Shown here piece after piece: positions 27,791 to 36,351 of a stretch of 64,000 nt of DNA. This DNA comes from Anaeromyxobacter sp. Fw109-5 (GTDB lineage Bacteria > Myxococcota > Myxococcia > Myxococcales > Anaeromyxobacteraceae), in contig NC_009675.1 in the NCBI RefSeq assembly GCF_000017505.1, positions 4,468,501 to 4,532,500 of the forward strand, given 5' to 3'. Under the pieces are notes generated by a model. It saw only the letters and a list, made by a program, of their open reading frames with translations. It had not been told where the DNA came from and made no database searches. Within the stretch, counting starts at the first letter, position 1. Every line of letters starts with the position of its first letter. Position numbers and translations under genes: made by a program.

Positions 27791-29566
27791 ATGCCGCTCG
27801 GCCGCGAGCCGCCCTGCCTCCGTCACCTCCGCGACGTCGTCGAGCGCGCGGCGCGCGACAGCACCCCGGAGGAGGCGGCCGCGCTCCGCGCCGAGGTACG
27901 GGACCTCGTCGAGGAGCGCGAGCTCGCCGAGGCCATCATCGAGCAGAGCGCCGCGCTGGTGGTGGTGCTCGATCGCGAGGGGCTCATCCGCCGCTGGAAC
28001 GCGGCCTGCGCCCGGATCACGGGCTACTCCGCCGACGAGATGCTCGGGCAGCCGGTGTGGAACCTGCTCGTGCCCGAGGAGCGCGAGGGGGTGCGCGGCA
28101 CCTTCGCGCGGCTCGTCGCGGGGAGCCTCGCGTCCACCTTCGAGAACCAGTGGGTCGCGCGCGACGGCGAGCGGCGGCTCGTCTCCTGGAGCAACGCCGC
28201 GCTCCTCGACGACGCCGGCGAGGTGCGGGCGATCGTGGCGACGGGGCTCGACATCACCGAGCGCAAGCGGGCGGAGCTGGCGCTGCGCGGCCACGCGAAG
28301 CGGCTCGAGGCGCTCGCGGAGGCCTCGCGCGTCTTCGCCTCCGGCCTCGACTACCGGACCACCCTCGACACCGTCGCGCGGCGGCTCGCGGAGCTCATCG
28401 GCGACGGGGCGCTCATCCGCATCGTCTCGCCGGACGGGGCGTGGCTCGTCCCGGTCGCCGTGTACCACCCCTCGCCGGAGCGGGCGGCGCTCCGGCGCCG
28501 GATCATCGCCGCCGCCCCGCAGCGGACGAACGAGGGGATCACCGCGGGGCCGCTCGCGACCGGGCGCACCCTCCGCATCCCGCACCTCTCTCGCGAGACG
28601 GTGCGCAACGAGATGAAGCCGGAGTACTACCCGTACCTCGAGGGCGTGACGAGCCTGCTCATCGCCCCCCTCGCCCAGCGGAACGAGGTGTTCGGGCACA
28701 TCACCCTCATGCGCGACGCGGGCGGAGCTCCGTACACCGTGGAGGACGAGGCGCTGCTGGAGGACCTCGCCCACCGGGCGGCGCAGGCGATCGAGAACGC
28801 CCGGCTCTACTCGGAGGCGCAGAACGCGGTCGCCGCGCGCGACGAGTTCCTGTCGATCGCCTCTCACGAGCTGCGCACGCCGCTCACCGCCCTGCGGCTC
28901 GCGCTCGGGAACATGCGGCGCGTCACCTCCCGCGAGGCGCTCGAGCGCCTCCCGCCGGAGCACGTGGAGCGGGTCCTCGCCGCCGCGGAGCGGCAGGGGC
29001 AGCGGCTCGAGAAGCTGGTCGCCGCGCTGCTCGACGTGTCCCGCATCCACATGGGCAAGCTCGAGCTCGAGCTCGACGAGGTGGAGCTCGGCGCGGTGGT
29101 GAGCGACGCCCTCACGCAGCTCGAGGACGAGGCCTCGCAGACGGGATCCACCCTGTCGGCGGCGGGCGAGCCGGTGCTCGGCGCGTGGGACCGGCTCCGG
29201 CTCTCGCAGGTGATCACGAACCTGCTCTCGAACGCGGTGAAGTACGGCGCCGGCAAGCCGGTCGAGGTGAGCTACGGCCCGAGCGCCGCGGGCGCGTACG
29301 TCCGCGTCCGCGATCACGGCATCGGGATCGCCCCCACCGACCAGCGCCAGATCTTCGAGCGCTTCGAGCGCGCGGTGTCGTCGCGCAACTACGGCGGCCT
29401 GGGGCTCGGGCTCTACATCGTGCGCCGCATCGTGGAGGCGCACGGGGGAACGATCCGCGTCGAGAGCACGCCGGGGGAGGGCTCCGAGTTCCGGGTCGAG
29501 CTGCCGCTGCGGCCGCTGTGCGCCCGCCCGCTGCGCGGGGAGGCGCCGCAGGGGGCGAAGCGCTGA
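27791..29566 (+). CDS. PAS-GAF sensor histidine kinase
   Basis: A 591-residue soluble sensor kinase with no transmembrane helix. A short helical region (about 15-45) leads to a PAS domain (about 48-160, LVVVLDREGLIRRWNAACARITGYSADEMLG) and a GAF domain (about 175-340). The HisKA phosphoacceptor is His359 in IASHELRTPLTALR, and the HATPase_c domain has NLLSNAVKYG, DHGIGI and GLGLGLYIVRRIVEAHGG. It should autophosphorylate and pass phosphate to a response regulator not encoded beside it. The 6-bp gap to the preceding CNB-kinase fusion argues for one operon and a shared signalling role. Confidence 0.93.
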   Translation: MPLGREPPCLRHLRDVVERAARDSTPEEAAALRAEVRDLVEERELAEAIIEQSAALVVVLDREGLIRRWNAACARITGYSADEMLGQPVWNLLVPEEREGVRGTFARLVAGSLASTFENQWVARDGERRLVSWSNAALLDDAGEVRAIVATGLDITERKRAELALRGHAKRLEALAEASRVFASGLDYRTTLDTVARRLAELIGDGALIRIVSPDGAWLVPVAVYHPSPERAALRRRIIAAAPQRTNEGITAGPLATGRTLRIPHLSRETVRNEMKPEYYPYLEGVTSLLIAPLAQRNEVFGHITLMRDAGGAPYTVEDEALLEDLAHRAAQAIENARLYSEAQNAVAARDEFLSIASHELRTPLTALRLALGNMRRVTSREALERLPPEHVERVLAAAERQGQRLEKLVAALLDVSRIHMGKLELELDEVELGAVVSDALTQLEDEASQTGSTLSAAGEPVLGAWDRLRLSQVITNLLSNAVKYGAGKPVEVSYGPSAAGAYVRVRDHGIGIAPTDQRQIFERFERAVSSRNYGGLGLGLYIVRRIVEAHGGTIRVESTPGEGSEFRVELPLRPLCARPLRGEAPQGAKR

Positions 29567-29572
29567 CGCCCC

Positions 29573-30589
29573 TCAGCGCGCCGGGAACTCGCGCGCGGGG
29601 AAGAGCAGCACGTCCTCGATGGCCGCCGCCTCCGCGACGAGCATGAGCACGCGGTCGAAGCCGACGGCGACGCCGCCCGCCTCCGGCAGGCGCCCCACCG
29701 CCTCCAGGAACGGCTCGTCGAGCGGGAACACGGGGCGCCCCAGGCGGCGCCGCAGCGCCTGCTCCTCCGCGAGGCGCGCGCGCTGCTCGGCCGCGTCGTT
29801 CAGCTCGGTGTAGCCGTTCGCGAGCTCCAGGCCGCCGGCGTACAGCTCGAACCGCTCGGCCCAGCGCGGGTCGCCGCGCTTCACGCGCGAGAGCGCGGCC
29901 ATCGAGGCGGGCCAGTCCACGAGGTACTCGGGGCGCTCCACCCCGAGCCGCGGCTCCACGGCGTCCAGCATGACGCGGAAGAACACGTCGTCGAAAGACT
30001 CTCCCGCCGGGCCGGGGTCGTGCCCGGCGGCGCGGGCGGCCTCCGCGAGCCGCGCCGCGTCCCCATCGCACGCCGCGAGGTCGACGCCGGCGTGGCGGCG
30101 GAACGCGTCCGCCACCGTGGTCCGGGGGTACGGCGCGGCGAGGTCGAGCGTGCGGCCGCCGCGCGCCACGCGGGTCCCTCCGGCGAGGGCGCGCGCGCAG
30201 GCCTCCACGAGGCGCTCCAGGTCCTGCATGACGCCCTCGTAGTCGGTGCCCGCGCGGTAGAGCTCGAGCATCGTGAACTCGGGGTTGTGCGTCCGCGAGA
30301 CCTCGCCGTTCCGGAACACGCGCGAGAGCTGGAAGATGCGGGGGAACCCCTCGGCGAGGAGCCGCTTCATCGCGTACTCGGGGCTCGTGATGAGCCACCG
30401 CGGCCGCCCCTCGCCGCCGCCCTCGGGGAGGAAGCGGGTCTCGAAGGGGTGGAGGTGCGGCTCCATCCCGGGGACGGGCACGAGGCAGGGCGTCTCCACC
30501 TCCTCGTAGCCGAGCGAGGACAGGAAGCGGCGCACCTCCGCGGCGAGTCGCGCGCGCTGGCGAGCGCGCTCGCGTCGGGTCACGGGCAT
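29573..30589 (-). CDS. epmA: EF-P lysyltransferase EpmA (GenX/PoxA), truncated LysRS-like
   Basis: A 338-residue class II aminoacyl-tRNA synthetase-like protein lacking the anticodon-binding domain. The ATG at 30589 is chosen because EpmA proteins begin at this block (RRERARQRARLAAEVRRFLSSLGYEEVETPCLVP). Motif 2 reads FRNGEVSRTHNPEFTMLELYRAGTDY; motif 3 reads GVAVGFDRVLMLV. EpmA activates (R)-beta-lysine and attaches it to a Lys of elongation factor P. Neither efp nor epmB is in the window. The longer open frame to 30745 encodes only Asp-Leu-Asp repeats from a simple tandem repeat and was discarded. It is convergent with the histidine kinase. Confidence 0.9.
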   Translation of the reverse strand: MPVTRRERARQRARLAAEVRRFLSSLGYEEVETPCLVPVPGMEPHLHPFETRFLPEGGGEGRPRWLITSPEYAMKRLLAEGFPRIFQLSRVFRNGEVSRTHNPEFTMLELYRAGTDYEGVMQDLERLVEACARALAGGTRVARGGRTLDLAAPYPRTTVADAFRRHAGVDLAACDGDAARLAEAARAAGHDPGPAGESFDDVFFRVMLDAVEPRLGVERPEYLVDWPASMAALSRVKRGDPRWAERFELYAGGLELANGYTELNDAAEQRARLAEEQALRRRLGRPVFPLDEPFLEAVGRLPEAGGVAVGFDRVLMLVAEAAAIEDVLLFPAREFPAR

Positions 30590-30643
30590 GCGCGGGAGAG
30601 TAACCGCTGGGCACGGCGGGCGCCGAGCGGTTCGGTGGAAGGG

Positions 30644-30736
30644 GTCGAGGTCGTCGAGGTCGTCGGGGTCGACGGGGTCGACGGGGTCGAGGTCGAGGTC
30701 GAGGTCGGGGTCGGGGCCGAGGTCGAGGTCGAGGTC
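30644..30736 (-). repeat. Tandem repeat, period 9 then period 6
   Basis: Five 9-bp units (GTCGAGGTC type) are followed by eight 6-bp units (GAGGTC/GGGGTC). On the other strand these read as the same NNGACC hexamers found at three other sites. The tract lies in the divergent epmA-bioH gap. Confidence 0.88.
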
Positions 30737-30763
30737 ACTCGTCAACCCCTTCGCCGTCCCAGG

Positions 30764-30793
30764 TTGACGACCCTCTCGCGCCTGCGGTACTCG
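30764..30793 (+). promoter_or_regulatory. Possible promoter for bioH-bioC
   Basis: TTGACG (30764-30769) and TACTCG (30788-30793) are 18 bp apart, 11 bp before the bioH ATG. The -35 is good, the -10 weak. It is placed just downstream of the tandem repeat. Confidence 0.33.
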
Positions 30794-30804
30794 GATCCTT
30801 CGCC

Positions 30805-31617
30805 ATGCCGCCCTTCCTCGACCCAGCGGGCCTCGCCCTGCACTGCGAGGACCAGGGCCGCGGCCCAGCGCTCGTCGTCGTGCACGGGTGGTCGCTGTCC
30901 GGCCGCTGGCTCGTCGACGCGCTCCCGCCAGCGCTGCTCGCCGGCCGCCGCGTCATCGCGCCCGACCTGCGGGGCCACGGCCGCTCGGCGGACGGCGCGC
31001 CCTTCCGGCTCGCGGAGCTGGCGGAGGACCTCGTCACCGCGTTCGACGCCGCCGGGATCGACGGCGCCCTGCTCCTCGGGTGGTCGCTCGGGGGCCAGGT
31101 CGCGCTCGCCGCGCTCCCGCGGCTGCGCGGCCGGGTCGCGGGGCTCGCGCTCGTGTCGGCCACCGCCCGCTTCACGGAAGGCGAAGGGTGGCCGCACGGC
31201 GTCCCCGCCCGCACGCTCGCGGCGCTCGCGCGGCAGGTCGAGCGCGATCCCGCGCGCGCGACGGCCCGCTTCCACGACGGCATGTTCCTGCCCGGCGAGC
31301 TCGACGCCGAGGCCGCGTCGCGCGCGGCCGCGCTCCGGGACCGCGCGCCGGTGCCGTCGCGGGCCGCGCTCCGCGCCGGGCTCGACGTGCTCGGCGAGGC
31401 GGACCTCCGCGGCGCGCTGTCGGACGTGGACGTGCCCGCGCTGGTCGTGCACGGCGAAGGGGATCCGGTGTGCGCCCCCGCGGCGGGACGCGCGCTCGCG
31501 GCGAGCCTTCCGCGGGCGGAGCTCGCCCTCCTGGCCGGGGCCGGTCACGCCCCCTTCCTGTCCCGCCCTCACGCCTTCGCCGGCGCGCTCTCCCCCCTCC
31601 TCGCCGCATGCGCGTGA
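30805..31617 (+). CDS. bioH: Alpha/beta hydrolase, BioH-type pimeloyl-ACP methyl ester esterase
   Basis: A 270-residue alpha/beta hydrolase with an oxyanion-type HGWSLSG, the nucleophile elbow GWSLGG, acid HGEGDPVC and catalytic His in GAGHAPFL. BioH removes the methyl ester from pimeloyl-ACP, ending the BioC-dependent pathway that makes the biotin precursor. The identity rests mainly on its 10-bp overlap with a bioC gene; alone it could only be called a generic esterase. The biotin link fits a biotin carrier protein about 4.7 kb downstream. Confidence 0.83.
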   Translation: MPPFLDPAGLALHCEDQGRGPALVVVHGWSLSGRWLVDALPPALLAGRRVIAPDLRGHGRSADGAPFRLAELAEDLVTAFDAAGIDGALLLGWSLGGQVALAALPRLRGRVAGLALVSATARFTEGEGWPHGVPARTLAALARQVERDPARATARFHDGMFLPGELDAEAASRAAALRDRAPVPSRAALRAGLDVLGEADLRGALSDVDVPALVVHGEGDPVCAPAAGRALAASLPRAELALLAGAGHAPFLSRPHAFAGALSPLLAACA

Positions 31618-32402
31618 ACCCCGTCGACAAGCGGCGCGTCGGGGCCGCCTTCTCGCGCTCCGCGGGCGCCTACGACGCGCGCGCGGAGGTGCAGCGGGTG
31701 GTGCAGGATCGCGTGCTCGCGCTGCTCGACGAGGCGGCGCCGGGCGCGCGCCGCGTCCTCGACGTCGGCGCCGGCACGGGCGCGCTCCTCGCCCGGCTGC
31801 TCGCGGCGCGCCCCGGCCTCTCCGCCTCCGCCGTCGACCTCGCCCCCGGGATGTGCGGCACCGCCCGGAGGGCCGCTCCGGGCGCCGCGGTCTCGGCGGC
31901 GGACGCGGAGGCCCTGCCGTTCCGCGACGGCGCCTTCGATCTCGTGGTGACGACCTCGACGCTGCAGTGGCTGCCGCGCGTCGCGCCCGCCCTCGAGGAG
32001 GCGCGGCGGGTGCTCGCGCCGGGCGGCGTCCTGTGCGTCGCGCTGTTCGGGGCGCGCACCCTGTTCGAGCTCCGGGAGGCCTGGCGCGAGGCGGGGGGCG
32101 AGCGCGCGCTGGGGACGCACCGCTTCCTCGCCCGCGAGGAGCTCGCGGCGGCGCTCGCGGCGGCCGGGCTCGCGGTGGAGGAGACCCGCGACGAGGAGCT
32201 CGTCGAGCGTCACCCCGACGCGCGCGCGGTGCTCCGCGCGCTCAAGGCGGTCGGCGCGTCGAACGCGGTGCCCGGACGAGCCGGGCTGGGCGGGCGGCGC
32301 GCGACGCTGGAGACGATCCGGCGCTACGAGGCGCGGCACCTCGGCCCGGCGGGCGTCCCCGCGACCTACCACGTGCTGTACGGGGTCGCGCGGCGCCGCT
32401 AA
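31608..32402 (+). CDS. bioC: Malonyl-ACP O-methyltransferase BioC
   Basis: A 264-residue class I SAM methyltransferase. It begins with the BioC hallmark (DKRRVGAAFSRSAGAYDARAEVQ) and has motif I VLDVGAGTGALLARLL, the acidic loop VDLAPGM, ADAEALPFRDGAFDLVVTTSTLQWL and a C-terminal lid with GRAGLGGRRATLETIRRYEA. It methylates the free carboxyl of malonyl-ACP to disguise it for fatty-acid elongation towards pimelate. The start at 31608 lies inside the bioH end, so the two are co-translated. Its stop overlaps the stop of the convergent PAS gene by four bases. Confidence 0.9.
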   Translation: MRVNPVDKRRVGAAFSRSAGAYDARAEVQRVVQDRVLALLDEAAPGARRVLDVGAGTGALLARLLAARPGLSASAVDLAPGMCGTARRAAPGAAVSAADAEALPFRDGAFDLVVTTSTLQWLPRVAPALEEARRVLAPGGVLCVALFGARTLFELREAWREAGGERALGTHRFLAREELAAALAAAGLAVEETRDEELVERHPDARAVLRALKAVGASNAVPGRAGLGGRRATLETIRRYEARHLGPAGVPATYHVLYGVARRR

Positions 32403-32836
32403 CCGGCCCTCGCCTCCAGCTCCTTCAGCCGCGCGCGCAGCTCCTTCTCGCGCTTGAAGCGGGCGGTCACGTCGCGGATCACCGCCGACGGCCCGAGGAT
32501 CCGCCCAGACGCGTCGCGGATGAGCTGGATCGTGAACTCGATCGAGAGGGTCTGGCCGTCCTTGCGGAGCGCGGGCACGGCGAGGACCTCGGTGCCGTAG
32601 CGGGTGACGCCCGTCTCCATCACGCGCTTCCAGCCGTCCCAGTGCCGCTGTCGCAGCCGCTCGGGGATGATGAAGTCCATCGACTGGCCGATGGCCTCGG
32701 CCGCGCTGAACCCGAACATGCGCTCCGCGCCGCGGTTCCAGAGCCGCACCACGCCGTCGCGATCGGCGAACAGGATCGCGTCTCCCGTCTCCTCGACGAT
32801 CCGCGCCGCGATGCCCTCGAACCCAAGGTCGTCCAT
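32399..32836 (-). CDS. Single PAS-domain protein
   Basis: A 145-residue soluble protein. The ATG at 32836 has an ideal AAGGAGGT site, so the longer frame to 32920 is rejected. Residues about 8-125 are a PAS sensor domain (GDAILFADRDGVVRLWNRGAERMFGFSAAEAIG ... GRILGPSAVIRDVTARFKREKELRARL), ending with a charged helix. There is no output domain, so it probably binds a cofactor or redox signal and acts by protein contact. Single-PAS proteins of this size are common in myxobacteria. Its partner is unknown. Confidence 0.9.
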   Translation of the reverse strand: MDDLGFEGIAARIVEETGDAILFADRDGVVRLWNRGAERMFGFSAAEAIGQSMDFIIPERLRQRHWDGWKRVMETGVTRYGTEVLAVPALRKDGQTLSIEFTIQLIRDASGRILGPSAVIRDVTARFKREKELRARLKELEARAG

Positions 32837-32941
32837 GTACACCTCCTTCCGCGAGCTTAACGGACCGACCGCTCGCCCGCCGCCCGCGAACAAGCCCGAT
32901 GGGGTCCCGGGGGACCTCACGCCCGCCGTCCGCGTGCGCCG

Positions 32942-33121
32942 CTATTCGTCGCGGCGATCCGCCGGTCGCCGCTCGGCGGTCCCGCCCTCGCGCTCGGCGC
33001 GGGTCGCGTGCTCGCCGCCGCCCGTGTCGCCCTGCTCCTCGTCCTCGAACTCCGCCCGCGCCTGCTTGTTCATCGCGCGCAGCTGGTCGCGGGGGTCCTT
33101 CGCGTCCCGGCTCTCGCTCAT
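32942..33121 (-). CDS. Small highly charged hypothetical protein
   Basis: A 59-residue frame from the ATG at 33121 with GGAGAGGTGA upstream: MSESRDAKDPRDQLRAMNKQ, then Glu/Gly/Arg-rich sequence. It appears disordered. Its size, ribosome site and same-strand placement upstream of the PAS gene support a real small gene, but coding evidence is limited. A longer start at 33211 is less likely. Confidence 0.45.
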   Translation of the reverse strand: MSESRDAKDPRDQLRAMNKQARAEFEDEEQGDTGGGEHATRAEREGGTAERRPADRRDE

Positions 33122-33254
33122 ACGTCCGTCACCTCTCCGCGGCTGGAGCCGCACATCCACCTTGGCGACGCCCGTGCGCGAACGCACCACACCCGGCGGC
33201 CGGTCGCTCACGGATCGTGAGCCCGCTTGCCGGCGCGTCCCGCGGGCGCGCGCC

Positions 33255-33282
33255 TTGTGGGGCCGGCACGGCGCGGGCTAAC
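33255..33282 (+). promoter_or_regulatory. Possible promoter for the Ser/Thr kinase gene
   Basis: TTGTGG (33255-33260) and GCTAAC (33277-33282) are 16 bp apart. The predicted start site is only a few bases before the GTG at 33295, giving a near-leaderless message like that suggested for the MFS gene. Confidence 0.3.
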
Positions 33283-33294
33283 ATCCGCGCGATC

Positions 33295-34992
33295 GTGGCC
33301 CAGGCAGCACTCCAGGCGAGCGGCGCCGACTTCAAGCCGCATCTTTTCGGGAAGTTCTTCCTCCTCCAGCGGCTGGCGGTGGGAGGGATGGCCGAGATCT
33401 ACCGCGCGCGCGTCCCCGGCGCCGGGGGCTTCGAGAAGGAGCTGGTGGTGAAGCGGATCCTGCCCGCGCGGGCCCAGGATCAGGGCTTCATCAAGATGCT
33501 CGTGAACGAGGCGAAGCTGACCGTCCAGCTCACGCACTCGAACATCGCCCAGATCTACGAGTGCGGCAGCAACGACGGGACCTTCTTCATCTCGATGGAG
33601 CTCGTGAACGGCGTCTCCCTCAAGGAGATGATGGCGGCGTTCGCGAAGACCGGGACGCAGCTCACGCCCGAGCAGGCGATGTTCCTCGTCCTGCAGCTGC
33701 TCCAGGGGCTCGACTACGCCCACCGGAAGACCGACGGCGAGGGCCACCCGCTCCGCATCGTCCACTGCGACGTGTCGCCGGACAACGCGCTCGTGTCGTA
33801 CGAGGGCGAGGTGAAGCTCCTCGACTTCGGGATCGCGCGCGCCGCGACGAACCTCTCCAACTACAAGGAGGGGATGCTCATGGGGAAGCTCGGGTACGTC
33901 GCGCCCGAGCAGGCCTCGCTCGAGCAGCGCTGGGATCACCGCGTCGACCTGTTCGCGGCGGGGATCCTCCTCTACGAGCTGCTCACGAAGCAGAAGGCCT
34001 TCCCCAAGGCCACCGACGTCGAGTCGCTCGTCCAGGCCCGCAAGGCGAAGGTCGTCCCGCCCACCTCGCTCGACCCGCGGCTGCCGAAGGAGATCGACGC
34101 CATCGTCTCGAAGGCGCTCGCCTACGATCCGGAGCGGCGCTTCCCCGACGCTCGCTCCTTCGCGGACGCCCTCGTCGACGTGCTCTTCCCGACGCCTCAC
34201 TCGTCGATCCAGGACCTCCTCGCCAGCCAGATGAAGGCGGTGTTCGCCGACAAGATCGCCCGGCAGCGCGCGGCCCGCGCGCACGACCCGCTCATCATGA
34301 AGGTCCTCACCAACGCGGCGGCCGCGGCCGGGATGCTCCCCCCCTCCGAGGCGACGCCCGCGCAGGCATGGGAGCCGTCGCCGCCGACCCCCCAGGAGCC
34401 CCGCCGCGCTCCTGCGCCCGCGCCGCGGCCCCGGACCATCGTCCGGGAGGGCGTGCGCCTGCGGACCGCCTTCCTGGCCGGGCTCGTGGTCGCGGGCGCC
34501 GGGTTCGCCGGGCTGCGCTACGCGGACCCGTGGCTGCGGTCCGGCGTGCTCGTCGTGACCTCCGAGCCGTCGGGCGCCGAGGTGACGCTCGACGGGGCAC
34601 CCACGGGCCTCAGCACGCCCGCGGTGATCGAGGACGTGCGCCTGACGCGGACGCACGAGGTGGCGCTCGGCGGAGAGGGGCTCCGCGCGGTGACGCTCAC
34701 CACCCAGCCGACGCCCGGCCGCCTCGTGGCGCGGGTGCACGCCCGGCTCGCTTCCGCGATGGGCGCGCTGCGCGTGGAGAGCGATCCCCCCGGCGCCGAG
34801 GTCCGGTTCGACGAGCGCGCCGTGGGACGGACGCCGCTGACGATCCCGGCCGTCCGGCTCGACGAGCGGCACCGCATCGACCTCGCGCTCCCGGGCCACG
34901 AGATCGACCAGTTCGTGGTGCTGCCGGAGAAGGACGGGGTGCAGTTCGCGCGCAAGCTCGCGCGCGTCGACGGAGGCCGACCGCGACCGTGA
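33295..34992 (+). CDS. Ser/Thr protein kinase with transmembrane helix and PEGA-like repeats
   Basis: A 565-residue Hanks-type kinase starting at the GTG at 33295. The kinase domain (residues about 17-290) shows GGMAEIY (Gly loop), the Lys in VVKRIL, the catalytic loop HCDVSPDN, LDFGIA (DFG) and APEQ. The usual HRD Arg is Cys here, so it is a non-RD kinase, although the catalytic Asp and Asn are kept. A Pro/Ala-rich linker, one membrane helix (about 390-410) and two PEGA-type beta repeats follow (VTSEPSGAEVTLDGAPTG and VESDPPGAEVRFDERAVG). Its stop overlaps the FHA gene start (GTGA), so kinase and phospho-reader are probably made together. Confidence 0.92.
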   Translation: MAQAALQASGADFKPHLFGKFFLLQRLAVGGMAEIYRARVPGAGGFEKELVVKRILPARAQDQGFIKMLVNEAKLTVQLTHSNIAQIYECGSNDGTFFISMELVNGVSLKEMMAAFAKTGTQLTPEQAMFLVLQLLQGLDYAHRKTDGEGHPLRIVHCDVSPDNALVSYEGEVKLLDFGIARAATNLSNYKEGMLMGKLGYVAPEQASLEQRWDHRVDLFAAGILLYELLTKQKAFPKATDVESLVQARKAKVVPPTSLDPRLPKEIDAIVSKALAYDPERRFPDARSFADALVDVLFPTPHSSIQDLLASQMKAVFADKIARQRAARAHDPLIMKVLTNAAAAAGMLPPSEATPAQAWEPSPPTPQEPRRAPAPAPRPRTIVREGVRLRTAFLAGLVVAGAGFAGLRYADPWLRSGVLVVTSEPSGAEVTLDGAPTGLSTPAVIEDVRLTRTHEVALGGEGLRAVTLTTQPTPGRLVARVHARLASAMGALRVESDPPGAEVRFDERAVGRTPLTIPAVRLDERHRIDLALPGHEIDQFVVLPEKDGVQFARKLARVDGGRPRP

Positions 34993-35576
34993 CGATACGG
35001 CTCGTCATCGAGGACGAGGCGGGGACCCGCTCGACCGTGCCGTTCACCGGCGACGAGATCACCGTCGGCCGCGCCGACGACGTCACCTTCCGCCTCGCCG
35101 ATCGCGACGTGTCCCGCCGGCACGCCCGCTTCCTCCGCGCGAGCGGCGCGGTGCTCGTCGAGGACCTCGGCAGCCTCACCGGGACGCGGGTGAACGGGGA
35201 GCGGATCACCGGCCGCCGCCGGCTGCGCGAGGGCGATCTCGTCCAGATCGGCGACTACGACCTCGCCGTGTTCGGCGAGCCGCAGGCCGGCGTCCCCGGA
35301 GAGCCCCCGCCCCTGCCCCCCACCCCGCGGCCCCCGACGGCCGCCGGCGACCTCGTGCCCCCCGGCGCCGCTCCCGAGCCGGTCGCCGCGGCGCCGCACC
35401 CGCCGCCGCCGAGGCCGCCACCGGCCGCCGCGCCCGCGTCATCGCCCGGCGCTGGCCTCCTCCGGCTGCTCCTCGTCGGCGCGATCTCGCTCGCCCTCGG
35501 CGCCGCCGCGGGCTGGGCCCTCGGCGCCGCCACGGCCCCTCCGAAGGACGCGCCCGCGGCGATCACTCGCCCTTGA
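34989..35576 (+). CDS. FHA-domain membrane-anchored protein
   Basis: A 195-residue protein. Residues about 5-95 form an FHA domain with the phosphothreonine-binding motifs ITVGRADD, SRRHARF and GSLTGTRVNGE. A Pro/Ala-rich linker leads to a C-terminal helix (LLRLLLVGAISLALGAAAGWALG). The GTG start at 34989 overlaps the upstream kinase stop. FHA domains bind phosphothreonine peptides, so it is likely a docking partner or substrate of that kinase at the membrane. Its 3' end overlaps the convergent crotonase gene by 14 bp. Confidence 0.9.
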   Translation: MTIRLVIEDEAGTRSTVPFTGDEITVGRADDVTFRLADRDVSRRHARFLRASGAVLVEDLGSLTGTRVNGERITGRRRLREGDLVQIGDYDLAVFGEPQAGVPGEPPPLPPTPRPPTAAGDLVPPGAAPEPVAAAPHPPPPRPPPAAAPASSPGAGLLRLLLVGAISLALGAAAGWALGAATAPPKDAPAAITRP

Positions 35577-36348
35577 ACCGCGCCGGGCGCCGCTCCTGCC
35601 ACGCGGCCCTGCCCTCGCGGATGTCCGCGCTCTCGAACGCGCGCCGCCTGAGCTCCGCGATCTCGGCCCGCTCCGCGTCGGAGAGGCCGCGCTCGTGCGC
35701 CCCCTCGAGGAGCCGGAGGATCCGCTTCATCCCGCGGACGGCGAGCGGCGCGTTGGCCGCGATCTCCGCGGCGAGCGCGAGCGCGTCGGCCTCCGCCGCC
35801 TCCGCGGGGACGACGCGGTTCACGATGCCCCAGGCGAGCGCGGTGTCGGAGTCGATGGGCCGCCCGGTGTAGAACAGCTCGCGGGTGCGCGCCGCGCCGA
35901 CGAGATCCAGGAACCGCCGCAGGCCGCCCTCCGGATAGACGACGCCGAGCTTGGCGGGGGGCATCCCGAGCTTCACGCCCGCCCGCGCCACGCGGAGGTC
36001 GCAGGTCGCGGCGAGCTCGAAGCCGCCGCCGAACGCCCCGCCGTTCAGGAAGGCGACCGTCGGGCAGGGCACCTCGTCGAGCGCCGCCGCGGCCCGCTCG
36101 ACCGCCTCGTCCGGACGCTCGCCGCGCGCGGAGGTGAGGGAGATCTCGGCGAGGTCGAACCCGGACGAGAACGCGTCGTCGCCCGCGCCGCGCAGCACGA
36201 GGCAGCGCACCGCGTCCGCCGTCGCCGCCGCGCAGGCGGCCTCGAGCTCGTCGAGAGCCTGGAAGTCGAGCGCGTTCCGCTTGCCGGCGTTCTCGAGGAC
36301 CAGCACGCGGACCGGACCGTGGTCCTCGGCGCGGACGCGGGGTGCCAT
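35563..36348 (-). CDS. Enoyl-CoA hydratase/isomerase (crotonase) family protein
   Basis: A 261-residue crotonase-fold protein. The oxyanion-hole block NGGAFGGGFELAATCDLRVA keeps the first catalytic Glu region. The second conserved Glu, usually in (Q)PExxLG, is replaced: the sequence reads MPPAKLGVVYPEGG. Such loss is seen in members that are not simple hydratases (isomerases, decarboxylases, thioesterases). It lies 3 bp after the gene for a small biotin-carrier protein, which hints at acyl-CoA carboxylation or decarboxylation. The exact reaction is not predictable. Confidence 0.85.
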   Translation of the reverse strand: MAPRVRAEDHGPVRVLVLENAGKRNALDFQALDELEAACAAATADAVRCLVLRGAGDDAFSSGFDLAEISLTSARGERPDEAVERAAAALDEVPCPTVAFLNGGAFGGGFELAATCDLRVARAGVKLGMPPAKLGVVYPEGGLRRFLDLVGAARTRELFYTGRPIDSDTALAWGIVNRVVPAEAAEADALALAAEIAANAPLAVRGMKRILRLLEGAHERGLSDAERAEIAELRRRAFESADIREGRAAWQERRPARFKGE

Positions 36349-36351
36349 CGG

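Noticed and set aside
24323-29443. A 1706-codon open frame on the minus strand
   Set aside because: It is an antisense shadow of rlmI, the CNB-kinase fusion and the histidine kinase, all with clear motifs on the plus strand. Composition (His, Arg, Glu, Pro rich) is typical of GC-rich shadows.
30590-30745. N-terminal extension of EpmA reading Asp-Leu-Asp repeats
   Set aside because: It is translation of the simple tandem repeat; family alignment supports the ATG at 30589.
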